Origin: Gammaproteobacteria bacterium
GTDB lineage: Bacteria; Pseudomonadota; Gammaproteobacteria; Thiohalobacterales; Thiohalobacteraceae
Assembly: GCA_018819175.1 (NCBI GenBank)
Contig: JAHJQQ010000035.1
Coordinates: forward strand, 1-56,483
DNA: 56,483 nucleotides
Direction of reading: 5' to 3'
In this document: positions 24,306 to 33,082 of the stretch, piece after piece
Numbering within the stretch: the first letter of the stretch is position 1
Layout: every line of letters starts with the position of its first letter
Position numbers and translations under genes: made by a program
Notes under the pieces: model-generated
The model's database searches: none
The model's input: only the letters and a program-made list of their open reading frames with translations
Told to the model about the DNA's origin: nothing

Positions 24306-25969
24306 CAGGCGTCCTCTGAGCGAGTAGCTGTGGATGAGTCGCGATTGCGGCGGCGTTCATCCGCGTTGGTGATGGCTTGTTGTTGCGCCTCGGTAAGATT
24401 ATCGGTGTTCTTAGGCATAACGCCCGCGGAAGCCTTCTTGGCCTTGGCGCGTTCCAGCGCGGCCTGGATGGCGGCCTTCTTTGGATCTTCGGCCGTCGTC
24501 TCGCCTTTGGCTGTTTTGAGTGCGGCCTGTTTTTGCTGCAAACGCGCGGCGCGCTCATCCTTTTCACGCTCCAGCCGGAAGAGGCGGTATTCGTGACGCT
24601 GGCGGGCGATGTCGGCCTTTTCCCGCTCGCGTTCCTGATTCCAGATTTCAGTCTTGGCGAAGCGGTAGTACTGCACCAGGGGTAGATGACTGGGGCAGAC
24701 ATAGGCGCAGCAGCCGCACTCGATACAGTCAAACAGGCTGTAATCCTGCACCTTGTCGAAGTCTTTGGCGTGCGCATACCAATAGAGTTGTTGCGGCAGC
24801 AGCTTGGCCGGGCAGACATCCACGCAGGCACCGCAGCGGATGCAGGGCAGTGGCGCCTGCGGTAACGGTAATTCATTGCCACCGGCAACCAGCAGGCAAT
24901 TTGTCGTTTTGATCACGGGCGTCGCATCATTGCCAACCGCGAAGCCCATCATAGGTCCGCCCATCAGCAGGCGTTGCGCGCGGTCGGTGTAACCACCGCA
25001 GGCAGCGATAACATCGGCCATGGGCGTGCCGACACGCACTTCGACATTGCCCGGTTCACGCACGCCGGTCCCGGTGACCGTGATGATGCGCGAAATCAGG
25101 GGTTCGCCCAGCGCGAACACGCGATGCACGGCGGCCGCGGTCCCCGGGTTGTGGCAGATCACGCCAACATCGGCCGGTAATCCCTGCGAGGGCACTTCGC
25201 GTCCGGTGACGACCTGGATGAGTTGCTTCTCACCACCCGTGGGATAGAGCGTGGGAATGACTACCACGGCAAAATCGCTGACACTGCGCTGTGCGATGGC
25301 GTCACGCAAAGCCTGTATGGCCTCGGGCTTGTTGTCTTCGACAGCGATCACGCACTCGGTGGCGTTCAAGGCATGTTTGAGAATAGCCGCGCCGCCGATG
25401 ACATCCGCCGCGCGTTCACGCATCAGTCGATCATCACAGCTGATGTAAGGCTCGCACTCCGCGCCATTGATCAACAGAGTCGCAATCGGGCGATTGGTGC
25501 CGGGGTTTAATTTAATGAAACTCGGAAAGCCGGCGCCGCCAAGGCCGACGATGCCGGCCTGGCGAATGCGATTACGCAGTTCGCTGGGATCAAGCTGGGT
25601 GTGGTCGGCGCTCAGCGTATCGTCCACGGCCGTGTCTTTGCCGTCGGTCTCGATAATGATGCAGGGCGCGCTCAGGCCGGAGGGGTGCGGGATAAGATGA
25701 TCGGTGATGTCCACAACCGTTCCGGAACTGGAGGCGTGGATGGGTACGCTGACATAACCCTGCGCGCGCGCAATCATCTGGCCTCTCAGAACAGGCTCGC
25801 CGACTTTCACCATGACGTCGGCGGCCGTGCCGATGTGCTGTGACAACGGTATAACCAGGCGCGCGGGTATGGGCAGCGCGCGGATGGGACTTCCCGACGA
25901 TAGCGTCTTGTTGGCCGGCAGATGCAGGCCACCATGAAAGCGGTGCAGATGATGTGGTGCCTTGCCCAT
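24305..25969 (-). CDS. rnfC: Rnf electron transport complex subunit RnfC
   Basis: The 554-residue subunit has an N-terminal HFHGGLHLP-like barrel-sandwich motif, an NADH/FMN domain with VGLGGAGFPSFIKL and NGAECEPYISCDDRLMRE, and two [4Fe-4S] motifs, CIRCGACVDVCP and CIECGCCAYVCPSHLP. A Lys/Ala/Glu-rich tail follows (about 440-554), shorter than in E. coli RsxC. It oxidises or reduces NAD(H) at the cytoplasmic face. A 170-base gap separates it from rnfB upstream and contains a GTCATTCC hairpin. Confidence 0.95.
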   Translation of the reverse strand: MGKAPHHLHRFHGGLHLPANKTLSSGSPIRALPIPARLVIPLSQHIGTAADVMVKVGEPVLRGQMIARAQGYVSVPIHASSSGTVVDITDHLIPHPSGLSAPCIIIETDGKDTAVDDTLSADHTQLDPSELRNRIRQAGIVGLGGAGFPSFIKLNPGTNRPIATLLINGAECEPYISCDDRLMRERAADVIGGAAILKHALNATECVIAVEDNKPEAIQALRDAIAQRSVSDFAVVVIPTLYPTGGEKQLIQVVTGREVPSQGLPADVGVICHNPGTAAAVHRVFALGEPLISRIITVTGTGVREPGNVEVRVGTPMADVIAACGGYTDRAQRLLMGGPMMGFAVGNDATPVIKTTNCLLVAGGNELPLPQAPLPCIRCGACVDVCPAKLLPQQLYWYAHAKDFDKVQDYSLFDCIECGCCAYVCPSHLPLVQYYRFAKTEIWNQEREREKADIARQRHEYRLFRLEREKDERAARLQQKQAALKTAKGETTAEDPKKAAIQAALERAKAKKASAGVMPKNTDNLTEAQQQAITNADERRRNRDSSTATRSEDA

Positions 25970-26065
25970 TCTTTGTGGAGGAGTCCGTTGTCCAGGTAAA
26001 AAACGTTTTCCGCGATCAGCCGCCGAGTGCGTAGTCGTACCGATGTAGGGAAACTATAAATAACT

Positions 26066-26093
26066 CGTCATTCCGGCATTCGCAGGAATGACG
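26066..26093. repeat. GTCATTCC hairpin between rnfB and rnfC
   Basis: CGTCATTCCGGCATT and its partner CGCAGGAATGACG make a short, near-perfect hairpin of a kind common in proteobacterial intergenic DNA. It splits the rnfAB and rnfCDGE parts of the operon. Confidence 0.6.
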
Positions 26094-26139
26094 TCTTAGA
26101 ACTTGTTCAGAAGTTCCGTCGCCAATGTATGTTGCGCAT

Positions 26140-26691
26140 TCACTTCCTGGCGGTCGCGACTTCATCCGGTGACGGCCATTTCCAGGTACTGACATCCTGA
26201 TGCAGCGGCACCATGTCGATGCAGTCGACCGGGCAGGGCGGCACGCAGAGTTCACAACCCGTGCATTCCGCTTCTATGACCGTGTGCATGTGTTTGGCCG
26301 CACCCAGGATGGCATCCACAGGGCAGGCCTGAATACACAGGGTGCAACCGATGCACACCTGTTCGTCGATCACAGCGATCATCTTCTCTTTGTGCTCGCC
26401 GTGTTCTTCGTTGAGCGGTTTGAAATCGCGTCCGAGCAAGTCGGCCAAGGCACGGATGCCGGCTTCGCCGCCCGGCGGACATTGATTGATCTCGGCTTCA
26501 CCCGCCGCGATGGCCTCCGCGTAGGGGCGGCAGCCCGCGAAGCCGCATTGGCCGCATTGCGTCTGCGGCAAGATGGCATTGATCTGATTGGCCACCGGGT
26601 CGCCTTCCACACGGAAACGTATCGCGGTGTAACCGAGCAGCAGTCCGAACAGTGCGGCAAGGATTCCGAGGGCGAGGATGGCGGTTAGCAT
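26140..26691 (-). CDS. rnfB: Rnf electron transport complex subunit RnfB
   Basis: The 183-residue protein starts with a membrane span (LTAILALGILAALFGLLLGY), then the CGQCGFAGC...C [4Fe-4S] motif, then two ferredoxin motifs CIGCTLCIQACP and CTGCELCVPPCPVDC. It accepts electrons from ferredoxin at the cytoplasmic side. The start at 26691 lies eight bases after rnfA and gives the family N-terminus; the longer in-frame extension runs antisense-like through rnfA and is not protein-like. Confidence 0.95.
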   Translation of the reverse strand: MLTAILALGILAALFGLLLGYTAIRFRVEGDPVANQINAILPQTQCGQCGFAGCRPYAEAIAAGEAEINQCPPGGEAGIRALADLLGRDFKPLNEEHGEHKEKMIAVIDEQVCIGCTLCIQACPVDAILGAAKHMHTVIEAECTGCELCVPPCPVDCIDMVPLHQDVSTWKWPSPDEVATARK

Positions 26692-26699
26692 GTCAGGCC

Positions 26700-27281
26700 C
26701 TAGACCTTGATCAACCCGGCGAAGCCCATGAACGCCAGCGACATCAGTCCCGCTGTGACGAGGGATATCGCGGAGCCGCGAAATGCCACCGGCACGTCGG
26801 CGACGGCAATGCGTTCGCGGATGGCGGCGAAAAGTGACAGCACGAGTGAGAAGCCGACCGCGGCACCGAAACCATACACCGCCGATTCCACAAACCCGTT
26901 CTGTTCCTGCACATTCAGCAGCGCCACGCCTAGTACCGCGCAATTGGTGGTGATGAGCGGCAGGAAGATACCCAGTACCTGATACAGCATGGGACTGGTC
27001 TTGTGCACGACCATTTCGGTGAATTGCACCACGACGGCGATGGTCAGAATGAAGGCGATGGTGCGCAGATAACCAAGCCCGAGCGGTTCCAGCAGATAGG
27101 CATTGACGAGATAACTGCACACCGATGACAGCGTCAGCACGAACGTGGTCGCCAGTCCCATCCCGGTCGCCGTCTCCAACTTGCGCGACACACCCATGAA
27201 CGGACACAGCCCCAGAAACTTCACCAGGACGAAGTTGTTCACCAGGACGGTGCTGATCAGTATGAGTGCCAGCTCTTGCAT
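26700..27281 (-). CDS. rnfA: Rnf electron transport complex subunit RnfA
   Basis: The 193-residue subunit has six membrane spans and the conserved LVKFLGLCPFMGVSRK and ITTNCAVLGVALLN cysteine motifs that bind the [2Fe-2S] cluster with RnfE. First gene of the rnfABCDGE-nth operon; the promoter would lie right of 27281, in or near the repeat block, but no clear boxes were seen. Confidence 0.95.
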   Translation of the reverse strand: MQELALILISTVLVNNFVLVKFLGLCPFMGVSRKLETATGMGLATTFVLTLSSVCSYLVNAYLLEPLGLGYLRTIAFILTIAVVVQFTEMVVHKTSPMLYQVLGIFLPLITTNCAVLGVALLNVQEQNGFVESAVYGFGAAVGFSLVLSLFAAIRERIAVADVPVAFRGSAISLVTAGLMSLAFMGFAGLIKV

Positions 27282-27312
27282 CGGTTTAGTTACTCACCTG
27301 TGTCTAAAAAGC

Positions 27313-27926
27313 TTTAACCACGAAGGCGCAGAAGGCGCGCGAAGGAAAACCAGAACAAACGTTAATGCTCAATCCCCTCCCCCTTGACGGGGGAGGGCCA
27401 GGGAGAGGGTGAAATGCCTTCCGACAGCCCCCTCACCCTGGCCCTCTCCCACGAGGGGAGAGGGAATCCACGAATACACACTTAAGCAAGATGTCCTTCG
27501 CGCCTCTGTGCTTTTGCGTTGATCAGGAGGCAGAGTTTATTTCACTCTCATCCCTGGAAAACCAGAACAAACGTTAATGCTCAATCCCCTCCCCCTTGAC
27601 GGGGGAGGGCCAGGGAGAGGGTGAAATGCTTTCCGACAGCCCCCTCACCCTGGCCCTCTCCCACGAGGGGAGAGGGAATCCACGAATACACACTTAAGCA
27701 AGATTTCCTTCGCGCCTCTTCGCCTTTGCGTTGAATAGTCCACCATAGCTAAAAAGGTTTAGTCCCCTCCCCCTTGAAGGGGGAGGGTCAGGGAGAGGGT
27801 GAAATGCTTTCCGACAGCTCCCTCATCCTGGCCTTCTCCCACAAGGGGAGAGGGAATCCACGAATACACACTTAATCAAGATGTCCTTCGCGCCTCTGCG
27901 CATTTGCGTTGATAAGGAAGTAGAGT
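27313..27926. repeat. Tandem repeat block containing duplicated metG 3' end
   Basis: Three copies of a unit with AATCCCCTCCCCCTTGACGG, a CAGGGAGAGGG palindrome, and TCCACGAATACACACTTAA lie at 27371, 27583 and 27771 (spacing 212 and 188 bases). Each is followed by a CCTTCGCGCCTCT-type word. GTTTATTTCACTCTCATCCCTGG, the last codons of metG reading on the minus strand (PGMRVK-stop), also appears around 27534-27557, in front of copy 2. So the duplication included the metG terminus. The block holds no gene and lies between convergent-free rnfA and metG ends. Confidence 0.8.
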
Positions 27927-29981
27927 TTATTTCACTCTCATCCCTGGTTGCGCACCATCGTCCGGATTGAGAATGAATAAATCCTTCCCGCCCGGTCCCG
28001 CCGCCAGCACCATGCCTTCCGACATGCCGAATTTCATTTTGCGCGGGGCGAGGTTCGCGACCATGACGGTCATACGGCCCTGCAGGTCTTCCGGTTTGTA
28101 GGCGGACTTGATGCCCGCGAAGACGCTGCGGGTTTCGCCGCCGATGTCGAGTGTCAGATGCAGCAGCTTGTCGGCGCCTTCGACGTGTTCGGCCTTGACG
28201 ATGCGCGCGATGCGCAGATCGATTTTCGCAAAATCGTCGATGCTGATTTCGGCGGCGATGGGATTGGCTGTCAGCGCGCCCGGTGCAGGGGCGGCTGCAC
28301 TTTCCGTCGAGCTTGGCGCCAGGTTTTCCTTGGAGGCATCTTGCATCGCGGCAACCGCCTTGGGGTCGATACGCATCATGAGTGGCTCGTATGGGTTGAT
28401 AGTATGGCCGCAGAGCGGTTGGGCAAGATTGTCCCAGGTCATGATATCGATGCCGAGGAAACGTTCGACCTGCTCGGCCATGCGTGGCAGTACCGGCTTG
28501 AGATATGTCATGAGTACGCGAAACAGATTCAGCCCCACGCTGCAGCTGTCCTGCACGGCCTGTTCCTGACCTTCCTGCTTGGCCAGCGCCCAGGGCTTTT
28601 TCTCGTCGATGTATTGGTTGGCCTTGTCCGCCAGCGCCATGATTTCGCGCATCGCCTGGCCGAATTCGCGTTTCTCATAGAGTCCGGCGATCTCTTCGCC
28701 GGAACGCACGAAGGTGTCGTACAAGTCGGATTCAGTGCAGGATTTGGATAAGTTGCCATGGAAACGCTTGCTGATGAAGCCCGCGCAGCGGCTGGCGATG
28801 TTGACCACCTTGCCGACCAGATCGGCATTCACCCGCGACTGGAAATCATCCAGATTCAGATCCAGATCGTCGATGGATGCGCTGAGTTTGGCGGCAAAGT
28901 AATAGCGCAGATATTCCGGATTCAGATTATCCAGATAAGTGCGCGCCTTGATGAAGGTGCCGCGCGACTTGGACATCTTCTGGCCATTGACGGTCAGGAA
29001 GCCGTGCGCATTGATGGCGGTCGGCGTGCGGAACTTCGCGCCCGCGAGCATCGCCGGCCAGAACAGGGCGTGGAAATAGATGATGTCCTTGCCGATGAAG
29101 TGATACAGCTCGGCGGTGGAATCCTTGCCCCAATAGTCGTCGAAGTTGATGTCGGTGCGGTCGCAGAGATTTTTGAAGCTTGCCATGTAGCCAATCGGCG
29201 CATCCAGCCAGACGTAGAAGAATTTGCCCGGCGCATCGGGTATTTCAAAACCGAAATAAGGGGCGTCGCGTGATATATCCCATTCGCGCAGACCGTCCGT
29301 GAACCACTCGCCGAGTTTGTTGGACACTTCGGCCTGTAAGTGTCCCGCGCCCGTCCATTTGCGCAGCATGGGTTCGAAATCCGCCAGCTTGAAGAAATAG
29401 TGCAGCGATTCTTTTTCAATCGGCTTTGCGCCGGAGATCGCGGATACGGCATTCTTCAGATCGGTCGGTGAATAGGTTGCCCCACAAGATTCGCAGGAGT
29501 CGCCGTATTGGTCGGCCGTGCCACAGCGTGGGCATTCGCCCTTGATAAAGCGGTCCGGCAGGAACATCTCTTTGACCGGATCGTAGGCCTGAGTGATGGT
29601 GCGGGTGTTGATGTGACCGGCGTCGCGCAAACGGGTATAGATCAGCGCCGACAACTCGCGGTTCTCGTCCGAATGCGTGCTATGGTAATTGTCGAAACCG
29701 ATCAGGAATTCGGCAAAGTCGGCGCGGTGCTCAACACCGATCCGCTCGATCAGTTGTTCCGGGGTGATGCCTTCATTCTGGGCGCGCAGCATAATGGGCG
29801 TGCCATGCGCGTCGTCGGCGCAGACATAGTGACAGCTGTTGCCGCGCAGTTTCTGGAAGCGTACCCAGATATCGGTCTGGATATATTCGACCAGATGACC
29901 CAGATGGATCGAGCCATTGGCATAGGGCAGGGCGCTGGTGACCAGGATTTTGCGGTGATTGAGGCGCGGGCGGTCGGCCAT
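27927..29981 (-). CDS. metG: Methionyl-tRNA synthetase
   Basis: The 684-residue class I enzyme has HLGH at 26-29 in the nucleotide-binding loop, a zinc knuckle CPRCG...CESCG near 146-162, KMSKSRGTFI (ATP site) and a C-terminal dimerising tRNA-binding OB domain (IDDFAKIDLRIARIVKAE). It charges tRNA-Met, including the initiator. The tail after residue 560 has an Ala/Pro linker. The C-terminal codons are duplicated in the tandem block to the left. Start ATG fits the usual opening. Confidence 0.97.
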   Translation of the reverse strand: MADRPRLNHRKILVTSALPYANGSIHLGHLVEYIQTDIWVRFQKLRGNSCHYVCADDAHGTPIMLRAQNEGITPEQLIERIGVEHRADFAEFLIGFDNYHSTHSDENRELSALIYTRLRDAGHINTRTITQAYDPVKEMFLPDRFIKGECPRCGTADQYGDSCESCGATYSPTDLKNAVSAISGAKPIEKESLHYFFKLADFEPMLRKWTGAGHLQAEVSNKLGEWFTDGLREWDISRDAPYFGFEIPDAPGKFFYVWLDAPIGYMASFKNLCDRTDINFDDYWGKDSTAELYHFIGKDIIYFHALFWPAMLAGAKFRTPTAINAHGFLTVNGQKMSKSRGTFIKARTYLDNLNPEYLRYYFAAKLSASIDDLDLNLDDFQSRVNADLVGKVVNIASRCAGFISKRFHGNLSKSCTESDLYDTFVRSGEEIAGLYEKREFGQAMREIMALADKANQYIDEKKPWALAKQEGQEQAVQDSCSVGLNLFRVLMTYLKPVLPRMAEQVERFLGIDIMTWDNLAQPLCGHTINPYEPLMMRIDPKAVAAMQDASKENLAPSSTESAAAPAPGALTANPIAAEISIDDFAKIDLRIARIVKAEHVEGADKLLHLTLDIGGETRSVFAGIKSAYKPEDLQGRMTVMVANLAPRKMKFGMSEGMVLAAGPGGKDLFILNPDDGAQPGMRVK

Positions 29982-30165
29982 GGGCGGGCTGTCTCCAGAC
30001 GATTCGGGTTGCCAATTATCATGTGTCCACGCTCATTCCCCTGTGTTGTTCGGGGCTTAAACGCCGGAAAGTACAGAATTATGCCATATCGAGCCCACAT
30101 ACCCACCGATATGGCACTTGATCTATCTCCAATGGGTGGTAACTAATACCCCACGCGCGGGCGTG

Positions 30166-30195
30166 AAGACAGCCCGGTCGGGATTTGTGTACAAT
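30166..30195 (+). promoter_or_regulatory. Candidate sigma-70 promoter of mrp
   Basis: AAGACA (30166-30171) and TACAAT (30190-30195) are separated by 18 bases; the -10 matches five of six consensus bases. The mrp start is about 70 bases further on. The region is divergent to metG. Assignment by eye only. Confidence 0.4.
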
Positions 30196-30265
30196 GCGCG
30201 GTCAGTTTCAGGCACATTCGATGCGCGTTCGCGGCATCGACCCAAGCTTAAAGAGGAATACGATC

Positions 30266-31357
30266 ATGGCAGAGCTGTCACGCTTGCAGGTAGAGACCGC
30301 GCTCAAAGAATATGTGGACCCCTATCTGGAAAGGGATCTGGTCAGCGCCGGTAGTATCAAGGACATCACTGTCGACGGCGGCAAGGTCAAGGTGGATGTG
30401 GTGCTGGGCTTTCCGGCCAAGGGCTATCACGCCGACCTGACTGCCAAGCTCAAAGAGAAGCTCGGTGCGCTCGCCGGTGCCGGTGAGGTTACGGTCAATG
30501 TGTCTTCCCAGATCGTGGCGCATGCCGTGCAGAAGGGTGTCGAGCCGATCAAGGGCATCAAGAACATTATCGCTGTCGCCTCCGGTAAGGGCGGCGTCGG
30601 CAAATCCACCACGGCTGTGAATCTGGCCCTGGCCCTGTCGGCCGAAGGCGCCAGCGTCGGTATTCTGGATGCCGATATCTACGGTCCCAGCCAGCCGCGC
30701 ATGCTCGGCGTGCATGGCAAGCCGGAATCGAAAGACGGCAAGACCCTCGAGCCGATGACCAGCTATCATCTGCAGGCCATGTCCATCGGCTTCCTGGTTG
30801 ATGAAGAGACCCCGATGATCTGGCGTGGCCCGATGGTCACCCAGGCCCTGCAGCAGTTGCTGAAGGACACCAACTGGTCCGATCTGGATTATCTGGTCAT
30901 CGATCTGCCGCCGGGCACCGGCGACATTCAGCTGACCCTGGCTCAGCAGGTGCCGGTCTCGGGTGCGGTGATCGTCACCACCCCGCAGGACATTGCCCTG
31001 CTGGACGCCCGCAAGGGTCTCAAGATGTTCCAGAAGGTCGAAGTGCCGGTGCTGGGGATTGTCGAGAACATGAGCATCCATATCTGTTCCCAATGCGGTC
31101 ACGAAGAGCATATCTTCGGCCAGGGTGGTGGCCAGCGGATGTCCGAACAGGCCGATGTCGATTTCCTCGGCGCCCTGCCGCTGGATATCCGCATCCGTGA
31201 AGAAACGGACAGCGGCAAGCCGACCGTCGTCGCCGAACCGGAAAGCCGTATCGCGCAGATCTACCGCGAAATCGCCCGCCGTACGGCTGCCAAGCTGTCA
31301 CTGCAGGCCAAGAACTACGCGGCCAAGTTCCCGAAGATCGTGATTCAGAACAACTGA
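30266..31357 (+). CDS. apbC: Mrp/ApbC-type iron-sulfur cluster carrier ATPase
   Basis: The 363-residue protein has an N-terminal DUF59 (MIP18-like) domain (1-90), a deviant Walker A GKGGVGKST at 107-115, GILDADIYGPSQPRMLG, and the CSQCG cluster-binding pair near residue 275. It loads iron-sulfur clusters onto target proteins. AGAGGA at 30252-30257 is the ribosome-binding site for ATG 30266; a longer in-frame form lacks one. Divergent to metG, an arrangement common in gammaproteobacteria. It ends near a REP-like hairpin. Confidence 0.92.
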   Translation: MAELSRLQVETALKEYVDPYLERDLVSAGSIKDITVDGGKVKVDVVLGFPAKGYHADLTAKLKEKLGALAGAGEVTVNVSSQIVAHAVQKGVEPIKGIKNIIAVASGKGGVGKSTTAVNLALALSAEGASVGILDADIYGPSQPRMLGVHGKPESKDGKTLEPMTSYHLQAMSIGFLVDEETPMIWRGPMVTQALQQLLKDTNWSDLDYLVIDLPPGTGDIQLTLAQQVPVSGAVIVTTPQDIALLDARKGLKMFQKVEVPVLGIVENMSIHICSQCGHEEHIFGQGGGQRMSEQADVDFLGALPLDIRIREETDSGKPTVVAEPESRIAQIYREIARRTAAKLSLQAKNYAAKFPKIVIQNN

Positions 31358-31371
31358 TCTTGAGAACTTCC

Positions 31372-31408
31372 GTAGGTCGGGTTAGGCGTCTTGCGCCGTA
31401 ACCCGACA
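31372..31408. repeat. GTAGGTCGGGTTAGGCG half-repeat
   Basis: GTAGGTCGGGTTAGGCG with partner CGCCGTAACCCGAC forms a hairpin of the same family as the 140-bp repeats at 17571 and 53863. It lies 14 bases after the mrp stop codon and could help end transcription. Confidence 0.65.
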
Positions 31409-31434
31409 AATACAACTACTGATAAAGGCAGATG

Positions 31435-31491
31435 CAAGATACAAGATGCAAGAGACAAGTCATGCGGTTTTAACTTGTCTCTTGTATCTTG
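31435..31491. repeat. Hairpin directly upstream of dcd
   Basis: CAAGATACAAG...AAGAGACAAGT pairs with ACTTGTCTCTTGTATCTTG around CATGCGGTTTTA. It ends 21 bases before the dcd start codon and replaces any obvious ribosome-binding site. Either a repeat insertion or a leader structure. Confidence 0.55.
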
Positions 31492-31512
31492 CCACTTGTC
31501 TCTCGTAAAAAT

Positions 31513-32079
31513 ATGTCCATCAAAGCAGATAAATGGATTCGCCGCATGGCGGAGCAGCACGGCATGATCGAGCCCTTCGAGCCGGGGCAGGTGCGTGACG
31601 TTGACGGCAACCGGGTGATCTCGTTCGGCACTTCCAGTTACGGTTACGACATCCGTTGCGCCAACGAATTCAAAATTTTCACCAACATCAATTCAGCCAT
31701 CGTCGATCCCAAAAACTTCGACGCCAACAGCTTCGTCGATGTGAAGTCGGACGTCTGTATGATCCCTCCGAACTCCTTCGCGCTGGCGCGCACGGTGGAG
31801 TATTTCCGCATCCCGCGCAACGTACTGACCATCTGCCTGGGTAAATCGACCTATGCGCGTTGCGGCATTATCGTCAATGTCACTCCGCTGGAACCCGAAT
31901 GGGAAGGCCATGTGACACTGGAGTTCTCCAACACCACACCACTGCCGGCGAAGATCTACGCCAACGAAGGCGTCGCGCAAGTGCTGTTCTTCGAGTCCGA
32001 TGAGGTGTGCGAAACCTCGTATGGTGATCGCGCCGGGAAGTATCAGGGACAGACGGGCGTTACGTTGCCGAAGGCGTGA
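31513..32079 (+). CDS. dcd: dCTP deaminase
   Basis: The 188-residue enzyme contains GTSSYGYDIRC near residue 40, CLGKSTYARCGI with the catalytic serine/arginine region, and PLEPEWEGHVTLEFSN with the catalytic glutamate. It converts dCTP to dUTP for thymidylate synthesis. ATG at 31513 gives the standard opening MSIKADKWIRRMAE; eight in-frame codons before it are not family-like. No clear Shine-Dalgarno is seen because a hairpin lies just upstream. It follows mrp as in many relatives. Confidence 0.95.
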   Translation: MSIKADKWIRRMAEQHGMIEPFEPGQVRDVDGNRVISFGTSSYGYDIRCANEFKIFTNINSAIVDPKNFDANSFVDVKSDVCMIPPNSFALARTVEYFRIPRNVLTICLGKSTYARCGIIVNVTPLEPEWEGHVTLEFSNTTPLPAKIYANEGVAQVLFFESDEVCETSYGDRAGKYQGQTGVTLPKA

Positions 32080-32196
32080 GCAGTTCGGAAGAAATATTTG
32101 TTCACACCAGAGAACGCAAAGACCGCTGAGAAGTCTTCTGGCATGCCCTGGTGTGAATCTTCATAGCCCGTAGGGCTGAAATACCAAAGACATGTC

Positions 32197-32269
32197 AACA
32201 CTAAGGCGCCGAAGGCGCATAAGGAAAATATAGCGTTGTTTCCTTATGCGCCTTCGGCGCCTTTGTGTT
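32197..32269. terminator. Large hairpin between convergent dcd and DUF3108 genes
   Basis: The 31-base arms AACACTAAGGCGCCGAAGG... (32197-32227) and its partner ending CGCCTTTGTGTT (32239-32269) pair with one mismatch around an 11-base loop. It separates convergent transcripts and may end both, though the T-run is short. Similar AAGGCGC-type words occur elsewhere in the window. Confidence 0.5.
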
Positions 32270-32329
32270 TAATGGTTTTTTATGTGGGTTGTGTGTTGCC
32301 ACGGACACAGTCCGTAATGCGTCGGATGT

Positions 32330-33082
32330 CTACGGCGTGGCTGGCTCAGTCGCTGTCGGTTGTCCGCCAATCGATGTCTGCTTCAACTCACTCAGATAGG
32401 TCACATCATCTTCATGCTCGATCTGTTCGATGCGCACGGGCAGATAGTTCAGTGAGGGCGCGCACCACAGATAGGTGGTGCGGTCGTTGTCTTTGCGAAT
32501 CCGTTCAATCTTGAACGCTTCGAATTCGCCCGCCGGTACCCGAATAGTCTCTGTAGCAACCACGGCGAAACGGTATTCCTTGAGCTTGCCGCCGTCGGCG
32601 ATGTTATAGATAAGCTCTTTTTTCCCGGCTGTAAGATCAGCCATGACGGCGATCTGCACGACCAGTTTGTCCAGGGCGTTTTGCGGAATCTCCATCTCCC
32701 AGGTGTGCCCTTCGACGGTATTGGAGACTTTCATGTTCTTCCAGTCGAAGTTGAGTAGCGCATGGCGCTGCTTTTTGCTGCCGGTATGGTCGAAACGGTA
32801 CTCCAGTGGGCGAATGCTTGAGCGCCGGATATCGAAGCGGCTCGATTCCTGTACGACATCGGAGCGGAACAGTCGCGCTATACCTGTCGAACGGGTGTTG
32901 GATCGATACAGATACTGCGACTTCGGTTGCGCTTCCAGTTTGATTTCGGATTCGCCGATCACGAAATTGTTCAGGCTGATGGCGTAAAGCGCCGTGAAAT
33001 CGTCAGGCACATTACCGGCGCGCAGGCTGGCTGCGAACATCAGGCCGATTGCTGCGATCAGAAACAGGTGGAAGGGCTTCAC
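32330..33082 (-). CDS. DUF3108 periplasmic protein
   Basis: The 250-residue protein has a signal peptide (MKPFHLFLIAAIGLMFAASLRAG) and the DUF3108 sequence: FTALYAISLNNFVIGESEIKL, then a beta-rich middle with RPLEYRFDH, and a C-terminal LWCAPSLNYLPVRIEQ. Members are exported beta-barrel or sheet proteins of unknown role, often near purN as here. The GTG start overlaps the purN stop (GTGA), so it is translationally coupled downstream of purN. It ends near the hairpin at 32197. Confidence 0.85.
   Translation of the reverse strand: MKPFHLFLIAAIGLMFAASLRAGNVPDDFTALYAISLNNFVIGESEIKLEAQPKSQYLYRSNTRSTGIARLFRSDVVQESSRFDIRRSSIRPLEYRFDHTGSKKQRHALLNFDWKNMKVSNTVEGHTWEMEIPQNALDKLVVQIAVMADLTAGKKELIYNIADGGKLKEYRFAVVATETIRVPAGEFEAFKIERIRKDNDRTTYLWCAPSLNYLPVRIEQIEHEDDVTYLSELKQTSIGGQPTATEPATP

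Noticed and set aside
26692..27207. N-terminal extension of rnfB
   Set aside because: The extended frame runs through rnfA in another frame and the encoded sequence is unlike a protein; RnfB starts at 26691 with its membrane span.
27371..27480. Rho-independent terminators in the CCCTCTCCC palindromes
   Set aside because: Stems are strong but no T-run follows in either direction, and the same words occur in many places; treated as repeats.
27343..27926. CRISPR array
   Set aside because: Repeats are about 200 bases apart, with only three units and repeated spacers; this is a tandem duplication, not a CRISPR array.
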